Positions 5,913 to 13,981 of a DNA stretch of 16,253 nt are shown piece after piece. The notes under the pieces were generated by a model. It saw only the letters and a program-made list of their open reading frames with translations. It was not told the origin of the DNA and searched no databases. The position numbers were made by a program, and so were the translations under genes. The stretch lies in the NCBI GenBank assembly GCA_964598765.1, contig CAZRCZ010000039.1, positions 1-16,253 on the forward strand, in the 5' to 3' direction. The DNA is from CAZRCZ01 sp964598765. Lineage in GTDB: Bacteria; Sumerlaeota; Sumerlaeia; MVZB01; JAJFLK01. The stretch's first letter is position 1. Every line of letters begins with the position of its first letter.

Positions 5913-8900
5913 GAGGGGTTTGGCGCATGATCCGCGCGGACCGAACGCAACGTCTCAGCGGCGGATCGCCGGGTCATCTTTTGCCGCAATGCCTCCAGAT
6001 AAAGATAAATCACGGGCGTAATATAAAGCGTTAAGAACTGCGAGACCACCAATCCGCCGACCACTGCCAAGCCGAGCGGACGGCGCGATTCGGCTCCCGC
6101 GCCGATGCCCAGCGCGATCGGCAACGTTCCCGCCAGCGCCGCCATCGTCGTCATCATGATCGGACGGAAGCGAATCAGGCAACCCTCATAAATCGCCTCG
6201 GCGGGACTCAGACCCTCGTTGCGCTGAGCCTCGATGGCGAAATCAATCATCATGATCGCGTTCTTCTTCACGATCCCGACCAACATGATGACCCCGACGA
6301 AGGAATAAATGTTGAGGTCGGTTTTGAACAAGTAGAGCGTCAGCAACGCTCCGAGTCCCGCCGAAGGAAGACCGGAAAGGATCGTGATCGGATGGAAAAA
6401 GCTTTCATACAGAATTCCCAAAACGAGATAGATCACGAGGATGGACAACAGGAGAAGCATCCACAATCCGGCCAGGGAGGATTGGAACGCTTGCGCCGTC
6501 CCTTGGAACGTCGTGCTGATCGTGGCCGGAAGGGTCGCCCGCGCGACTCGGCGCACGGCCTCCACCGCGTCCCCCAACGCGACTCCCGGTTTAAGGTTGA
6601 ACGAAAGCGTGACCGCCGGAAGTTGTCCGTTGTGACTGACCGACAGGGGACCTAGGCTTCGGGTTAATTTCGCCACCGAGTCCAACGGAACGAGACGACC
6701 GTTGGAAGAGCGAACGTAAAGCATCGAAAGAACCGACGGATCGGTCTGATAAGGACGATCCAATTCGACGATGACGCGATACTGATTGTTGGGAGCGTAG
6801 ATCGTCGAAATTTGGCGCGTGCCATAGGCGCTGTAGAGGGCTTCCTCGATCTGCGTGGCGGTCAGTCCAAGAGTCGAAGCCTTGTCGCGATCAATCTGAA
6901 CGTCCACTTGCGGATTGGCGATTTGCAGATCGGTCGTCACGTCTTGAAGCTGGGGAAGCTCGCGCAATTTTCCCTCCAGAAGAGTAGCCTGCTTGTATAG
7001 CTCCTGCGTGTCCGGTCCTTGAAGCGTGTATTGATATTGCCCCTTGGAGATCATCCCGCCGATGCGGATGAGCGGAGGGTTTTGTATGAAAACCCTCATC
7101 CCCGGCACGACTGCTAGCCTCTTGCGCAATTCCTGAATGTAGCTGTCTATGTCAATTTTGCGCTCCGGGCGCGGCTTCAGATGCAAAAAGATCCGCCCGG
7201 AATTGGCGTAGCTTGAAACCGAAGAACTCCCCGATCCAAGGTTGGAGGAATAGGTGACGACGTTTGGATCGCCGGCGATCAGCGCGGCCAGCGCCTGCTG
7301 ATGCTCGACCAGCGAATCGAACGAAATGCCCTGAACCCCTTCGGTGGCAATAAAAGCCTGATCGGTGTCCTCGCTCGGAATGAATCCCTTCGGAATGATT
7401 CGGAACATCTGGACCGTCGCGGCTAGCAGAAGAATGGAAAGAAGCAGGATGAGACTCGGAACTCTCAAAACCCCTCTCAGCGTCCAACCGTAGAACCTCG
7501 ACATCCAGTTCCCGTGTCTGCTCAGCTCCACCCTGTCCCCTTTGTCCGCTCTGTCCAGCTTGTTCACTCTCTTCCCTCTCAGGAACCGACTGCACAACAT
7601 CGGCGTCAGCGTGAGCGAAACGAATCCGGAAACCAGAATCGAGCAACTGATCGTCACGGCAAATTCATGAAACAATCTTCCAAGAATTCCCCCCATGAAC
7701 AGCACCGGCAGGAAGACCGCCGCGAGCGAAAGGGTCATGGAGAGGATTGTGAAAAAAATTTCCCTTGCCCCGCGGACCGCCGCGTCGAACGGCTTCTCCC
7801 CGTTCTCGATGTGACGGACGATGTTCTCCAAGACCACAATGGCGTCGTCCACGACAAACCCCACCGACAACGTCAACGCCATGAGGGAAAGATTATCGAG
7901 GTTGTATCCGAAAAAGGACATCGCGGCAAACGTCCCGATGATGGACATGGGAAGCGCGAGACTTGGAATGATCGTGGCCGAAAGATTGCGCAAAAAAAGA
8001 AAAATCACCATCACCACCAACCCGACCGTTAGCAACAACGTGAATTTCACGTCCGAAACCGATTTCCGGATCGTTTGGGAGCGGTCGTAAAGCATGTCGA
8101 GCGTGATGGAGGCCGGAAGCTGGGCTTTGAACGTCGGGATCAAATTGGAAACGGCGTCGGCCACTTCGACCGTATTCGTTCCCGGTTGGCGCATGACCGA
8201 GAGAATGATGCCGCGGGTGTTGTTCATCCAACTGGCGACCTTGTCGTTTTCCACTCCGTCCATGACTTGGCCCAATTCCTCAAGCCGAACCGGCGAGCCG
8301 TTGCGATAGGCGACGATCAACGGGCGATACGCCTCGGCGCGGGTCAGCTGGCCGCTGGCCTGTAGCGTGAACGCCTGATGGGGGCCGTTGAGGGTGCCCG
8401 TCGGAAGTTCGACGTTCCCCTTTTGAATCGCGGCAACCGCCTCGTCAATCCCGATGCCGCGCGACGCCAACGCCTCGGGGTTCAACTTGACCCGCACCGC
8501 GTATTTCTGCGAGCCGCTAACGCCGACCTGCGCCACGCCGGGCAACATGGAAATCCTCTGCGCGAGCATCGTCTCGGCGTATTCGTTCACGGTCGAAAGG
8601 GGAAGCGTCGGCGAGCAACAAGCCAAATAGAGGATCGGCTGATCGGCCGGATTGACCTTGACGTAGGAGGGTGGGCTTGGCATCCCTTGAGGAAGTTGCG
8701 ATCCGGTCTTGGCAATGGCCGCCTGAACGTCCTGCGCCGCCGCGTCTATGTTCCGGCTCAGGTTGAATTGAAGCGTGATCTGCGTGCTTCCCAAAATGCT
8801 GGAGGAACTCATCGAATCCAATCCGGCGATGTTGGAGAATTGACGCTCCAAGGGCAGAGCAATGGAGGAGGCAATCGTTTCGGGACTCGCGCCCGGGAGC

Positions 8901-9049
8901 GTCGCGCCGACGAGCAACGTCGGATAATCCACGTTGGGCAAGTCGCTCACCGGCAAACTTCGATAACCCATGACGCCGAAAAGCAAAATCCCCGACATGA
9001 GCAGGGTGGTCATCACGGGACGGCGGATGAAAAGATCGGCGAGATTCAT
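5909..9049 (-). CDS. RND multidrug efflux pump, inner-membrane transporter (MdtB/MdtC/HAE1 type)
   Basis: Full-length 1046-aa proton-driven resistance-nodulation-division pump. TM1 follows MNLADLFIRRPVMTTLL. The first periplasmic loop carries LPNVDYPTLLVGATLPGASPETIA. TM2-TM6 span about 335-485, with the proton-relay aspartates in GFVVDDAIVVLENI (D401, D402). TM7 lies near 530, and TM8-TM12 fill the C-terminus with the relay Lys at about 929 (GIVKKNAIMMIDFA). Sequence style matches the MdtBC/MuxBC branch of HAE1 pumps. Its ATG overlaps the adaptor stop (ATGA), so pump and adaptor are translationally coupled. No TolC-like outer-membrane channel is encoded in the window; it must be supplied elsewhere. 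Substrates cannot be predicted. The cytoplasmic loop at about 491-515 holds a 9-base tandem repeat insertion. Confidence 0.95.
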   Translation of the reverse strand: MNLADLFIRRPVMTTLLMSGILLFGVMGYRSLPVSDLPNVDYPTLLVGATLPGASPETIASSIALPLERQFSNIAGLDSMSSSSILGSTQITLQFNLSRNIDAAAQDVQAAIAKTGSQLPQGMPSPPSYVKVNPADQPILYLACCSPTLPLSTVNEYAETMLAQRISMLPGVAQVGVSGSQKYAVRVKLNPEALASRGIGIDEAVAAIQKGNVELPTGTLNGPHQAFTLQASGQLTRAEAYRPLIVAYRNGSPVRLEELGQVMDGVENDKVASWMNNTRGIILSVMRQPGTNTVEVADAVSNLIPTFKAQLPASITLDMLYDRSQTIRKSVSDVKFTLLLTVGLVVMVIFLFLRNLSATIIPSLALPMSIIGTFAAMSFFGYNLDNLSLMALTLSVGFVVDDAIVVLENIVRHIENGEKPFDAAVRGAREIFFTILSMTLSLAAVFLPVLFMGGILGRLFHEFAVTISCSILVSGFVSLTLTPMLCSRFLRGKRVNKLDRADKGDRVELSRHGNWMSRFYGWTLRGVLRVPSLILLLSILLLAATVQMFRIIPKGFIPSEDTDQAFIATEGVQGISFDSLVEHQQALAALIAGDPNVVTYSSNLGSGSSSVSSYANSGRIFLHLKPRPERKIDIDSYIQELRKRLAVVPGMRVFIQNPPLIRIGGMISKGQYQYTLQGPDTQELYKQATLLEGKLRELPQLQDVTTDLQIANPQVDVQIDRDKASTLGLTATQIEEALYSAYGTRQISTIYAPNNQYRVIVELDRPYQTDPSVLSMLYVRSSNGRLVPLDSVAKLTRSLGPLSVSHNGQLPAVTLSFNLKPGVALGDAVEAVRRVARATLPATISTTFQGTAQAFQSSLAGLWMLLLLSILVIYLVLGILYESFFHPITILSGLPSAGLGALLTLYLFKTDLNIYSFVGVIMLVGIVKKNAIMMIDFAIEAQRNEGLSPAEAIYEGCLIRFRPIMMTTMAALAGTLPIALGIGAGAESRRPLGLAVVGGLVVSQFLTLYITPVIYLYLEALRQKMTRRSAAETLRSVRADHAPNPS
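7531..7566. repeat. 9-bp tandem repeat inside the pump gene
   Basis: Four consecutive 9-base units, CCCTGTCCC, CTTTGTCCG, CTCTGTCCA and GCTTGTTCA, share a CTnTGTCCn pattern. They fall in the loop between TM6 and TM7 of the RND pump and, being multiples of three, keep the frame. They encode a charged stretch around KLDRADKGDRVEL (about 497-509). Confidence 0.6.
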
Positions 9050-10245
9050 GGCTTGGAGGGCGTTCCCTCCGCGATCGCGGATTTGATTTCCATCTTTGCG
9101 CCCGGGACAAGCCGAAGTTGTCCGTCGGTGACGACTTGCTCGCCCGGTTGGACCCCCTTGGAGATCACGGCCTCTCCTTCGATCACCCGCCTAACGACGA
9201 CGGGACGGAATTCCGCCGTCGAATCGGTTTTGACCACGTAAACAAAGGAGCCTTTCTGCCCTTCTTGAACGGCTTGCGAGGAAACGACGACGGCGTCGGC
9301 TTCGCTGGCCAGATTCAGGTTGACGTTCACGAAGAGACCCGGCCAAAGGCGTTTTTCTTCATTCTCAAATTTCGCCTTCAGTCGAATCATGCCCGTCGCG
9401 CTGTCCACTTGGTTGTCCACGAAAAAAAGGTCTCCCGTCATAGCGGAATTTTCGCCACCGGGAACCGTTGCGGAAACCTTGAGGAGATCATTTCCCATCC
9501 GGTCCTTGATCGCGCCCAAATTTTGTTCGGGGACCGAAAAGGTGACGTAGATCGGCCGGATTTGATGAATAATGACCAACGGTTGCGTGTCGTTGGCCTT
9601 GACCAGATTTCCGGCGTGGACCATCAGGCTTCCGGTTCGGCCGTCAATCGGCGATTGAATCGCGCAATAATCCAGATGGAGGTTGGCCCGCTCGATGGCG
9701 GCGTTGTCGGCCTCGATGGCCGAGGTCAGCGCGTTGGCGTTGGCGCGGATTTGATCGTATTGCTCCTGCGCGACGACCCCTTTCTGAATAAGGTTGGCGT
9801 AACGGTCGGCTTCGTCGCGGGCGTTCTTGGCGCGGGCGTTGTCGCGGGCGAGATTTGCCTTGGCTTCCTTCATTTCGGTTTCCGACGGGCGCGGATCAAT
9901 CGAAAAGAGAGGGTCTCCCTTCTTGACTTCGTCTCCCTCCTTGAAGTGAACGTTCATCAGTTCGCCGTCAATCCGCGCCTTGACCGCGACGGTGGAATAG
10001 GCTTCGGCCGTTCCAATGGCCCGCAATCGGACCGGGACTGTCTTTTGAACCACGGAGCCAACCAGCACGGGAACCGCCGGAGCCGATGGGGGCACTGCGG
10101 ACGGCGACGCGCTCTTGGCCGAAGGAATGGCATGTTCAGGACAGGCGGCTAGGAGCGGTAGAAGGGAGGTCAGTCCGATCCGGAGCAACGCGGAAAGAAT
10201 TTTGCGGTCGCATCTTGCTTGTCTCAGAAATACTTTGGCTCTCAT
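9046..10245 (-). CDS. RND efflux periplasmic adaptor (membrane fusion protein), lipoprotein
   Basis: MdtA/AcrA-type adaptor linking the RND pump to an outer-membrane channel, 399 aa. A basic N-terminus and hydrophobic segment end in lipobox LLAAC (Cys35), predicting lipid anchoring in the inner membrane. Then come a first beta/lipoyl half-motif (VKARIDGELMNVHFKEGDEVKKGDPLFSID), an alpha-helical hairpin (about 110-190), the second lipoyl half (YCAIQSPIDGRTGSLMVHAGNLV), a beta-barrel and the membrane-proximal domain ending LVPGAKMEIKS. The start at 10245 is chosen because it puts the signal peptide at the N-terminus. The frame stays open to an ATG at 10506 overlapping the regulator stop, but that would bury the signal behind 87 residues partly encoded by a palindromic repeat. 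Part of the TetR-adaptor-pump operon. Confidence 0.9.
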   Translation of the reverse strand: MRAKVFLRQARCDRKILSALLRIGLTSLLPLLAACPEHAIPSAKSASPSAVPPSAPAVPVLVGSVVQKTVPVRLRAIGTAEAYSTVAVKARIDGELMNVHFKEGDEVKKGDPLFSIDPRPSETEMKEAKANLARDNARAKNARDEADRYANLIQKGVVAQEQYDQIRANANALTSAIEADNAAIERANLHLDYCAIQSPIDGRTGSLMVHAGNLVKANDTQPLVIIHQIRPIYVTFSVPEQNLGAIKDRMGNDLLKVSATVPGGENSAMTGDLFFVDNQVDSATGMIRLKAKFENEEKRLWPGLFVNVNLNLASEADAVVVSSQAVQEGQKGSFVYVVKTDSTAEFRPVVVRRVIEGEAVISKGVQPGEQVVTDGQLRLVPGAKMEIKSAIAEGTPSKP

Positions 10246-10392
10246 TGACCCCGCGATTGATCGCGGGGGACGGGCCAAGAGCGCAGCTTTCCGAACCGTT
10301 TTAACGGTTTCCATCCGTGCAAAACCGTTGAAACGGTTCGAATCCACAATCCGGGCATCTCGATCCCCCGCGATCAATCGCGGGGTTAATGA
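10242..10392. repeat. 151-bp nested-palindrome REP/MITE-like element
   Basis: The termini are inverted copies: TCATTGACCCCGCGAT at 10242-10257 and ATCGCGGGGTTAATGA at 10377-10392. Each end carries a 20-bp near-perfect palindrome, CCCCGCGAT-nn-ATCGCGGGG (10249-10268 and 10366-10385). Nested inside is a second inverted pair, CGAACCGTTTTAACGGTTT (10292-10310) and AAACCGTTGAAACGGTTCG (10322-10340), differing at one position, around an 11-base loop. The arrangement resembles REP/BIME pairs mobilised by RAYT-type transposases, or a non-autonomous MITE. No transposase is in the window. It separates the TetR and adaptor genes, and its left tip contains the adaptor's proposed ATG. Confidence 0.75.
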
Positions 10393-10502
10393 ATGTTTTT
10401 TTAGCCTCATTCTCCGGTGTCCAAGGCCCAATCCCCTGTCCCAAGCAAGATGCGCCCAAACCTTGTCCCCTCCAAAGTTGAAGCTCGGATCGAATTCCGA
10501 TT

Positions 10503-11174
10503 TCATTGTTCTTCCTCATTTCTTTGCGCGGCGAAATCCTTCAACGCCGCAAGCGAAAACCGCGTGATGTGTTCCGCCAGCCGCTCAATGTCCTTTTCCC
10601 CGTATTTCTGCTTGGGATAAAGCCGCTCCAAGACCGGAAGGGAATGACGATAAAGCAAGCATTGGCCGACGATGCTCCAACCGCAAAGACGGATCGTTTG
10701 TTCGTCAGCCTCCGGACCGATCAAACTTTGGACGATTCCCTCCAGAAATTCGGCCCTCGGACGCATCTCCTCCTTCAGCAACCCATCAAGCGCGTGGGTC
10801 GGGTTCATCATCTCGTGCGACATCAGCTTGCCATGCCAAGCCGAGGGTCCCGCGCCGAAAATGCGGAGCAAAAAGGAAAGAATGTAGGCATGAAGCCGCT
10901 CTTCGGGGGACGCCCCCGCCGTAAGTCCCAAATCAGGGGGATACTTTTCCACCGAACGACGATGAGCGTAACGCAGGACCGCGCTGTAAAGCCCGGCCTT
11001 GCCTCCGTAATGGTAATTGACCGCCGCGAGATTGACCTTGGCGCGCCTGCATATCTCGCGGACCGTCGCGTCGTGAAATCCGTGCTCGGCGAAAATCTCT
11101 CCCGCGGTTTCCATCATACGCCTGCAAGTCTGTTGGCTGGAAGGATGGGAGACGGACGGAAGCTTCGAGTTCAT
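10503..11174 (-). CDS. TetR/AcrR-family repressor, CecR-like, of the efflux operon
   Basis: 223-aa transcriptional repressor. Residues 18-65 form the TetR helix-turn-helix: MMETAGEIFAEHGFHDATVREICRRAKVNLAAVNYHYGGKAGLY in outline. The C-terminal ligand domain has WHGKLMSHEMMNPTHALD (113-130), typical of the CecR/YbiH subgroup, which in Escherichia coli also neighbours efflux adaptor genes. It is first in a - strand operon with the adaptor and RND pump and should repress it until an inducer binds. The ATG at 11174 is preferred. A TTG at 11195 would sit at about the predicted transcription start. The C-terminal EEEQ codons create GAGGAAGAA before an overlapping ATGA at 10506. Confidence 0.9.
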   Translation of the reverse strand: MNSKLPSVSHPSSQQTCRRMMETAGEIFAEHGFHDATVREICRRAKVNLAAVNYHYGGKAGLYSAVLRYAHRRSVEKYPPDLGLTAGASPEERLHAYILSFLLRIFGAGPSAWHGKLMSHEMMNPTHALDGLLKEEMRPRAEFLEGIVQSLIGPEADEQTIRLCGWSIVGQCLLYRHSLPVLERLYPKQKYGEKDIERLAEHITRFSLAALKDFAAQRNEEEQ

Positions 11175-11198
11175 AAGGGAACGGCCTGCTTTCAAACG

Positions 11199-11227
11199 AT
11201 TGTTTCAAACGACCGTTCTAAATTCAA
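11199..11227 (-). promoter_or_regulatory. Promoter of the TetR-adaptor-pump operon
   Basis: On the - strand TTGAAT (11227-11222) and AACAAT (11204-11199) are 17 bases apart. Transcription would start near 11192, about 18 bases before the repressor ATG at 11174. The spacer contains the TetR-type palindrome, so a bound repressor would cover the promoter. Confidence 0.5.
11208..11217. promoter_or_regulatory. Putative TetR operator
   Basis: AACGACCGTT is a perfect 4-2-4 palindrome placed between the -35 and -10 boxes of the operon promoter. AACGnnCGTT cores are common in self-regulated TetR-family operators. A second half-site-like copy, TTTCAAACGA, is directly repeated at 11190-11199 and 11203-11211. 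Confidence 0.5.
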
Positions 11228-11405
11228 GAAAAAAAGTTTGGGAGTTGCTTGCTCCATCGTGCTATGAGTGGTGCTGGGAATCCGGCAGAGTTGGCTTGGT
11301 TTGACTCCGCGAAACGCCGCGAGGCTAACCTCCAACCCCTCCGGTTGGTCAAATGATCCTTAGCGGGTCGAGGCATCAATTTCCCGCGCTCACGAGGATG
11401 ATCCC

Positions 11406-13964
11406 ATGAACGCAAAGCACCCGGCCAAGTTCCTCACCCTCTTTTTCCTAACGCTCGCCTTCGCAGGCGTCCTCGTTCCGTCTTCCGCCGAAACTCCGTT
11501 GGTGATCCCCTACGTCGGAGCGGTGGATTGCCCCCCAAAAGTTCAAGCCGCCGGAGGGGGAATTTTTCCGTTTCGCTTTGAAATCTTCAACGTCGCCTCG
11601 GGGGGACGATCCCTTCACAGCGAAGATCAACGCGTGCTCATCACCGGTGGGCGATACACCGCCCTGATCGGCCAGACGAAGTTGATCCCCTCCGATCTCA
11701 CGGCGATTGCCGACCGTCTCTGGCTTCAGGTCTCCATTGACTTCAACAACAACGGGTTCGGTCCAGAAGACGTCGTCAAACCGCGTATCAATCTGGGTCC
11801 GCACATCACGCGCCAAGTCGCCGACTCCCAATCCTCGGCTGGGCAGATTTATCAGCCGAGCGCTCCTTCATCACAAAATTCGCAGGAAGAAACGGGAAGC
11901 GGATCGAAAGGAGGCGCCCGCCAGCCCGTCTCAGTTTCAGATGGAATTCCTCCCAAGGAAGTCACCGTTGGATATCCCAATGCGGTCTTGCCCATTGGCG
12001 ATTCCTCCTCCGGTATTTTGCAATCGGGCGAGTTCATGGACCTGACCAAACCGCAACCCGTCATCAAAGGGCGTCCCGGCCCTCCGGGTGAAAAGGGAGC
12101 GAAGGGGGAGAAGGGGGACAAAGGAGATAAAGGCGAAAAAGGGGACCAAGGTCCTCCGGGAGCGGCGGGAAATTCCGGCGCGCCCGGTCCGATGGGACCG
12201 ATGGGACCATCCGGCAAGGATCGAACGCCTCCTCCGGCTCCCGGTCCGGTCGGCGCGCTTCGGCTGGAATCATCGTCTTCGCTTCCGCCACTTTTCAATC
12301 TGCGCTGGGGCGCCGACCCAGCCGCCGCCTTCACGCAATACGTCGTTTATGAGAATTCTGCTCCGTTCGGTCCGGAACAAAAACAAGGAGCGCTCCGAAA
12401 AGTCGCAATCGAATCCTCATGTCCCGTCGCGTTGGCCGGAGGCCATGGCTCGCATTGGTTCCGCGTGGCAGGAATCAACGTGGACGGCGTTGAGGGACCC
12501 CTCTCGCCTCCCTTCGGCATTGATCTTTCCAGCCGCCTTGCCTATGTCGCCGATCAGGAAAAGCGGCAGGAATTCACCCTCTACGTTTCGGCGGGCGGAA
12601 AGACCAACGCCGTGAAATTGGGTGGCGCGATTCCCCAGCAAACCGAAACGGCAAAGTTCAAATGGTCCCCCCGCGCCCTGCATCTGGCCTTCGTCAGCTC
12701 GGAACCGGATGGAAAGAAGAAGGGATTGCTTTGCGCGGAAACCAATAAGCCCGCCGGCAAGGACGTTGCCCCCAAAAAATTATCCCCCAGCGCGGGAGAT
12801 TACGCGTGGATGCCGACCGGCGACCGGATCGCCTACGTCGAAGACGGCGGAACAACTAATTCATTGGTCATCGAAGCCCCCTTCGGACTGGAAGGCAATG
12901 CCCCGCCGACGGCGTTGAAACAAAAATGGCCGGCCGGAGGCGCCATCCTCGCCGTTGTTCCTTCACCGCGATCCGACCGCGTCGCGCTCGTTCTGGATTC
13001 ATCGAGTAAAGGCCCGGCGGGCCTCCTGCTCGCCCGTTCCGCCGATTCCGGCGCGTCGCCGGTCGCCGACCGGATCGTGGAGGGAAAAATCGCCCAGTTC
13101 GCTTGGTCGCCCATCGGCAACGCGCTCGCTTATCGCATCGCCGGGGACGCCGCCAAGGGAACCGATCCCGCCAAATCGCCTCGCGGAGTTTTCGTCGCCG
13201 ACGTCTCCACCGCTTCCGACGCGCCTCCCGCTCCGGCGCGCAAGCTCGCCGACGACGCCGGATTTTTCACTTGGTCTCCCGACGGAAGCGCGATCGCCTA
13301 CGTCGGCTCCAAAGACGGAGACGCCGCTTCAACCATTTACGTCATCTCCGCCACGGGTCCGGCCATGGACCCGAAACCGGTCTTCGCCGTCAAGAACGCG
13401 CGAATCACGACCTTGGCTTGGTCGCCGGACGGTCTAAAGCTGGCCTACCGCGCCGAGCAGATGGTCGCGGGAACCGCGTCCCGAGGGGGGTGGCTCGGCG
13501 TCACCGATGTCACTGGTTGGAACGCGGTTCGAATTACGCCCGAGACCCATTGGCCGTTGAACATCGGCGACGATTTTGCTTGGTCCCCTGATGGCAAACG
13601 TCTGGCCTATCGCGCCGATCAGCAAACGCAAGGCTCGGCGGAGCTTTATGTTTCGGCCATGGATGGGCGCGATCCGATCAAAATCAATCAACCCATTGAA
13701 GTCATCGGCGGAATCAGCCGTTTCCAATGGTCCCCCGATGGAACCAAGCTGGCTTATCTAGCTCCGCGCGAAGGGGTTGGCCTTTATGAAGTTTACGTCG
13801 CCAGCGCCGGTGGAGGGGGCGGCATCCGCAAGGCCAACGATCCGCTTGTTTTCCTCGGATCGGTCCTTGACTTCGCTTGGGCGCCGATTGGGACTGAAGT
13901 TCAATTTTCAGGTCGTCTTTTCAGCGACGCCTCCGCCCGCTCCGGCGACAAACCGGCCAAATAG
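11406..13964 (+). CDS. Secreted protein with collagen-like tract and TolB/PD40 beta-propeller
   Basis: 852-aa exported protein. A Sec signal peptide (basic MNAKHPAK, hydrophobic core to about 21, cleavage near SSA28) precedes an N-terminal beta-rich domain (about 30-140). A low-complexity Ser/Gln/Gly linker follows. Residues 222-272 are 17 unbroken Gly-X-Y triplets with charged EKG/DKG units and proline-rich ends. A fibronectin type III-like module (about 275-375) comes next. Residues 376-835 carry about nine PD40/TolB-type repeats built on WSPDG..LAY (for example 418-429, 467-477, 566-577, 622-632, 671-681, 725-735, 775-784), a beta-propeller. Collagen-like tracts form trimeric stalks, so a trimeric stalk presenting propellers is plausible; the ligand is unknown. 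GAGG 8 bases upstream supports the start. Confidence 0.88.
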   Translation: MNAKHPAKFLTLFFLTLAFAGVLVPSSAETPLVIPYVGAVDCPPKVQAAGGGIFPFRFEIFNVASGGRSLHSEDQRVLITGGRYTALIGQTKLIPSDLTAIADRLWLQVSIDFNNNGFGPEDVVKPRINLGPHITRQVADSQSSAGQIYQPSAPSSQNSQEETGSGSKGGARQPVSVSDGIPPKEVTVGYPNAVLPIGDSSSGILQSGEFMDLTKPQPVIKGRPGPPGEKGAKGEKGDKGDKGEKGDQGPPGAAGNSGAPGPMGPMGPSGKDRTPPPAPGPVGALRLESSSSLPPLFNLRWGADPAAAFTQYVVYENSAPFGPEQKQGALRKVAIESSCPVALAGGHGSHWFRVAGINVDGVEGPLSPPFGIDLSSRLAYVADQEKRQEFTLYVSAGGKTNAVKLGGAIPQQTETAKFKWSPRALHLAFVSSEPDGKKKGLLCAETNKPAGKDVAPKKLSPSAGDYAWMPTGDRIAYVEDGGTTNSLVIEAPFGLEGNAPPTALKQKWPAGGAILAVVPSPRSDRVALVLDSSSKGPAGLLLARSADSGASPVADRIVEGKIAQFAWSPIGNALAYRIAGDAAKGTDPAKSPRGVFVADVSTASDAPPAPARKLADDAGFFTWSPDGSAIAYVGSKDGDAASTIYVISATGPAMDPKPVFAVKNARITTLAWSPDGLKLAYRAEQMVAGTASRGGWLGVTDVTGWNAVRITPETHWPLNIGDDFAWSPDGKRLAYRADQQTQGSAELYVSAMDGRDPIKINQPIEVIGGISRFQWSPDGTKLAYLAPREGVGLYEVYVASAGGGGGIRKANDPLVFLGSVLDFAWAPIGTEVQFSGRLFSDASARSGDKPAK
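12069..12221 (+). repeat. Collagen-like Gly-X-Y repeat coding tract
   Basis: Seventeen consecutive codon triplets begin with a Gly codon. The order is proline-rich (GRPGPPG), lysine/acid-rich (GEKGAKGEKGDKGDKGEKGDQ), then proline/methionine (GPPGAAGNSGAPGPMGPMGPSG). Alternating KGE/KGD units are known to stabilise bacterial collagen triple helices without hydroxyproline. Confidence 0.9.
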
Positions 13965-13981
13965 GATCTCGGTTTCGTCGA

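Noticed and set aside
9118..10152. Long open frame (344 codons) on + opposite the efflux adaptor
   Set aside because: It is antisense to a well-supported adaptor gene, with no domain and no ribosome binding site of note. Similar open frames lie opposite the pump gene (for example 8378-9241).
10246..10506. Adaptor start at 10506 overlapping the repressor stop
   Set aside because: The ribosome-binding-like GAGGA arises from the repressor's Glu codons, and the added 87 residues run through a palindromic repeat and would bury the lipoprotein signal. Kept only as an alternative.
11332..11348. CCAACC/GGTTGG hairpin upstream of the propeller gene as a riboswitch or terminator
   Set aside because: The stem is only six pairs with no conserved aptamer features or T run. 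The 11228-11405 gap shows no other convincing signal apart from the ribosome binding site.
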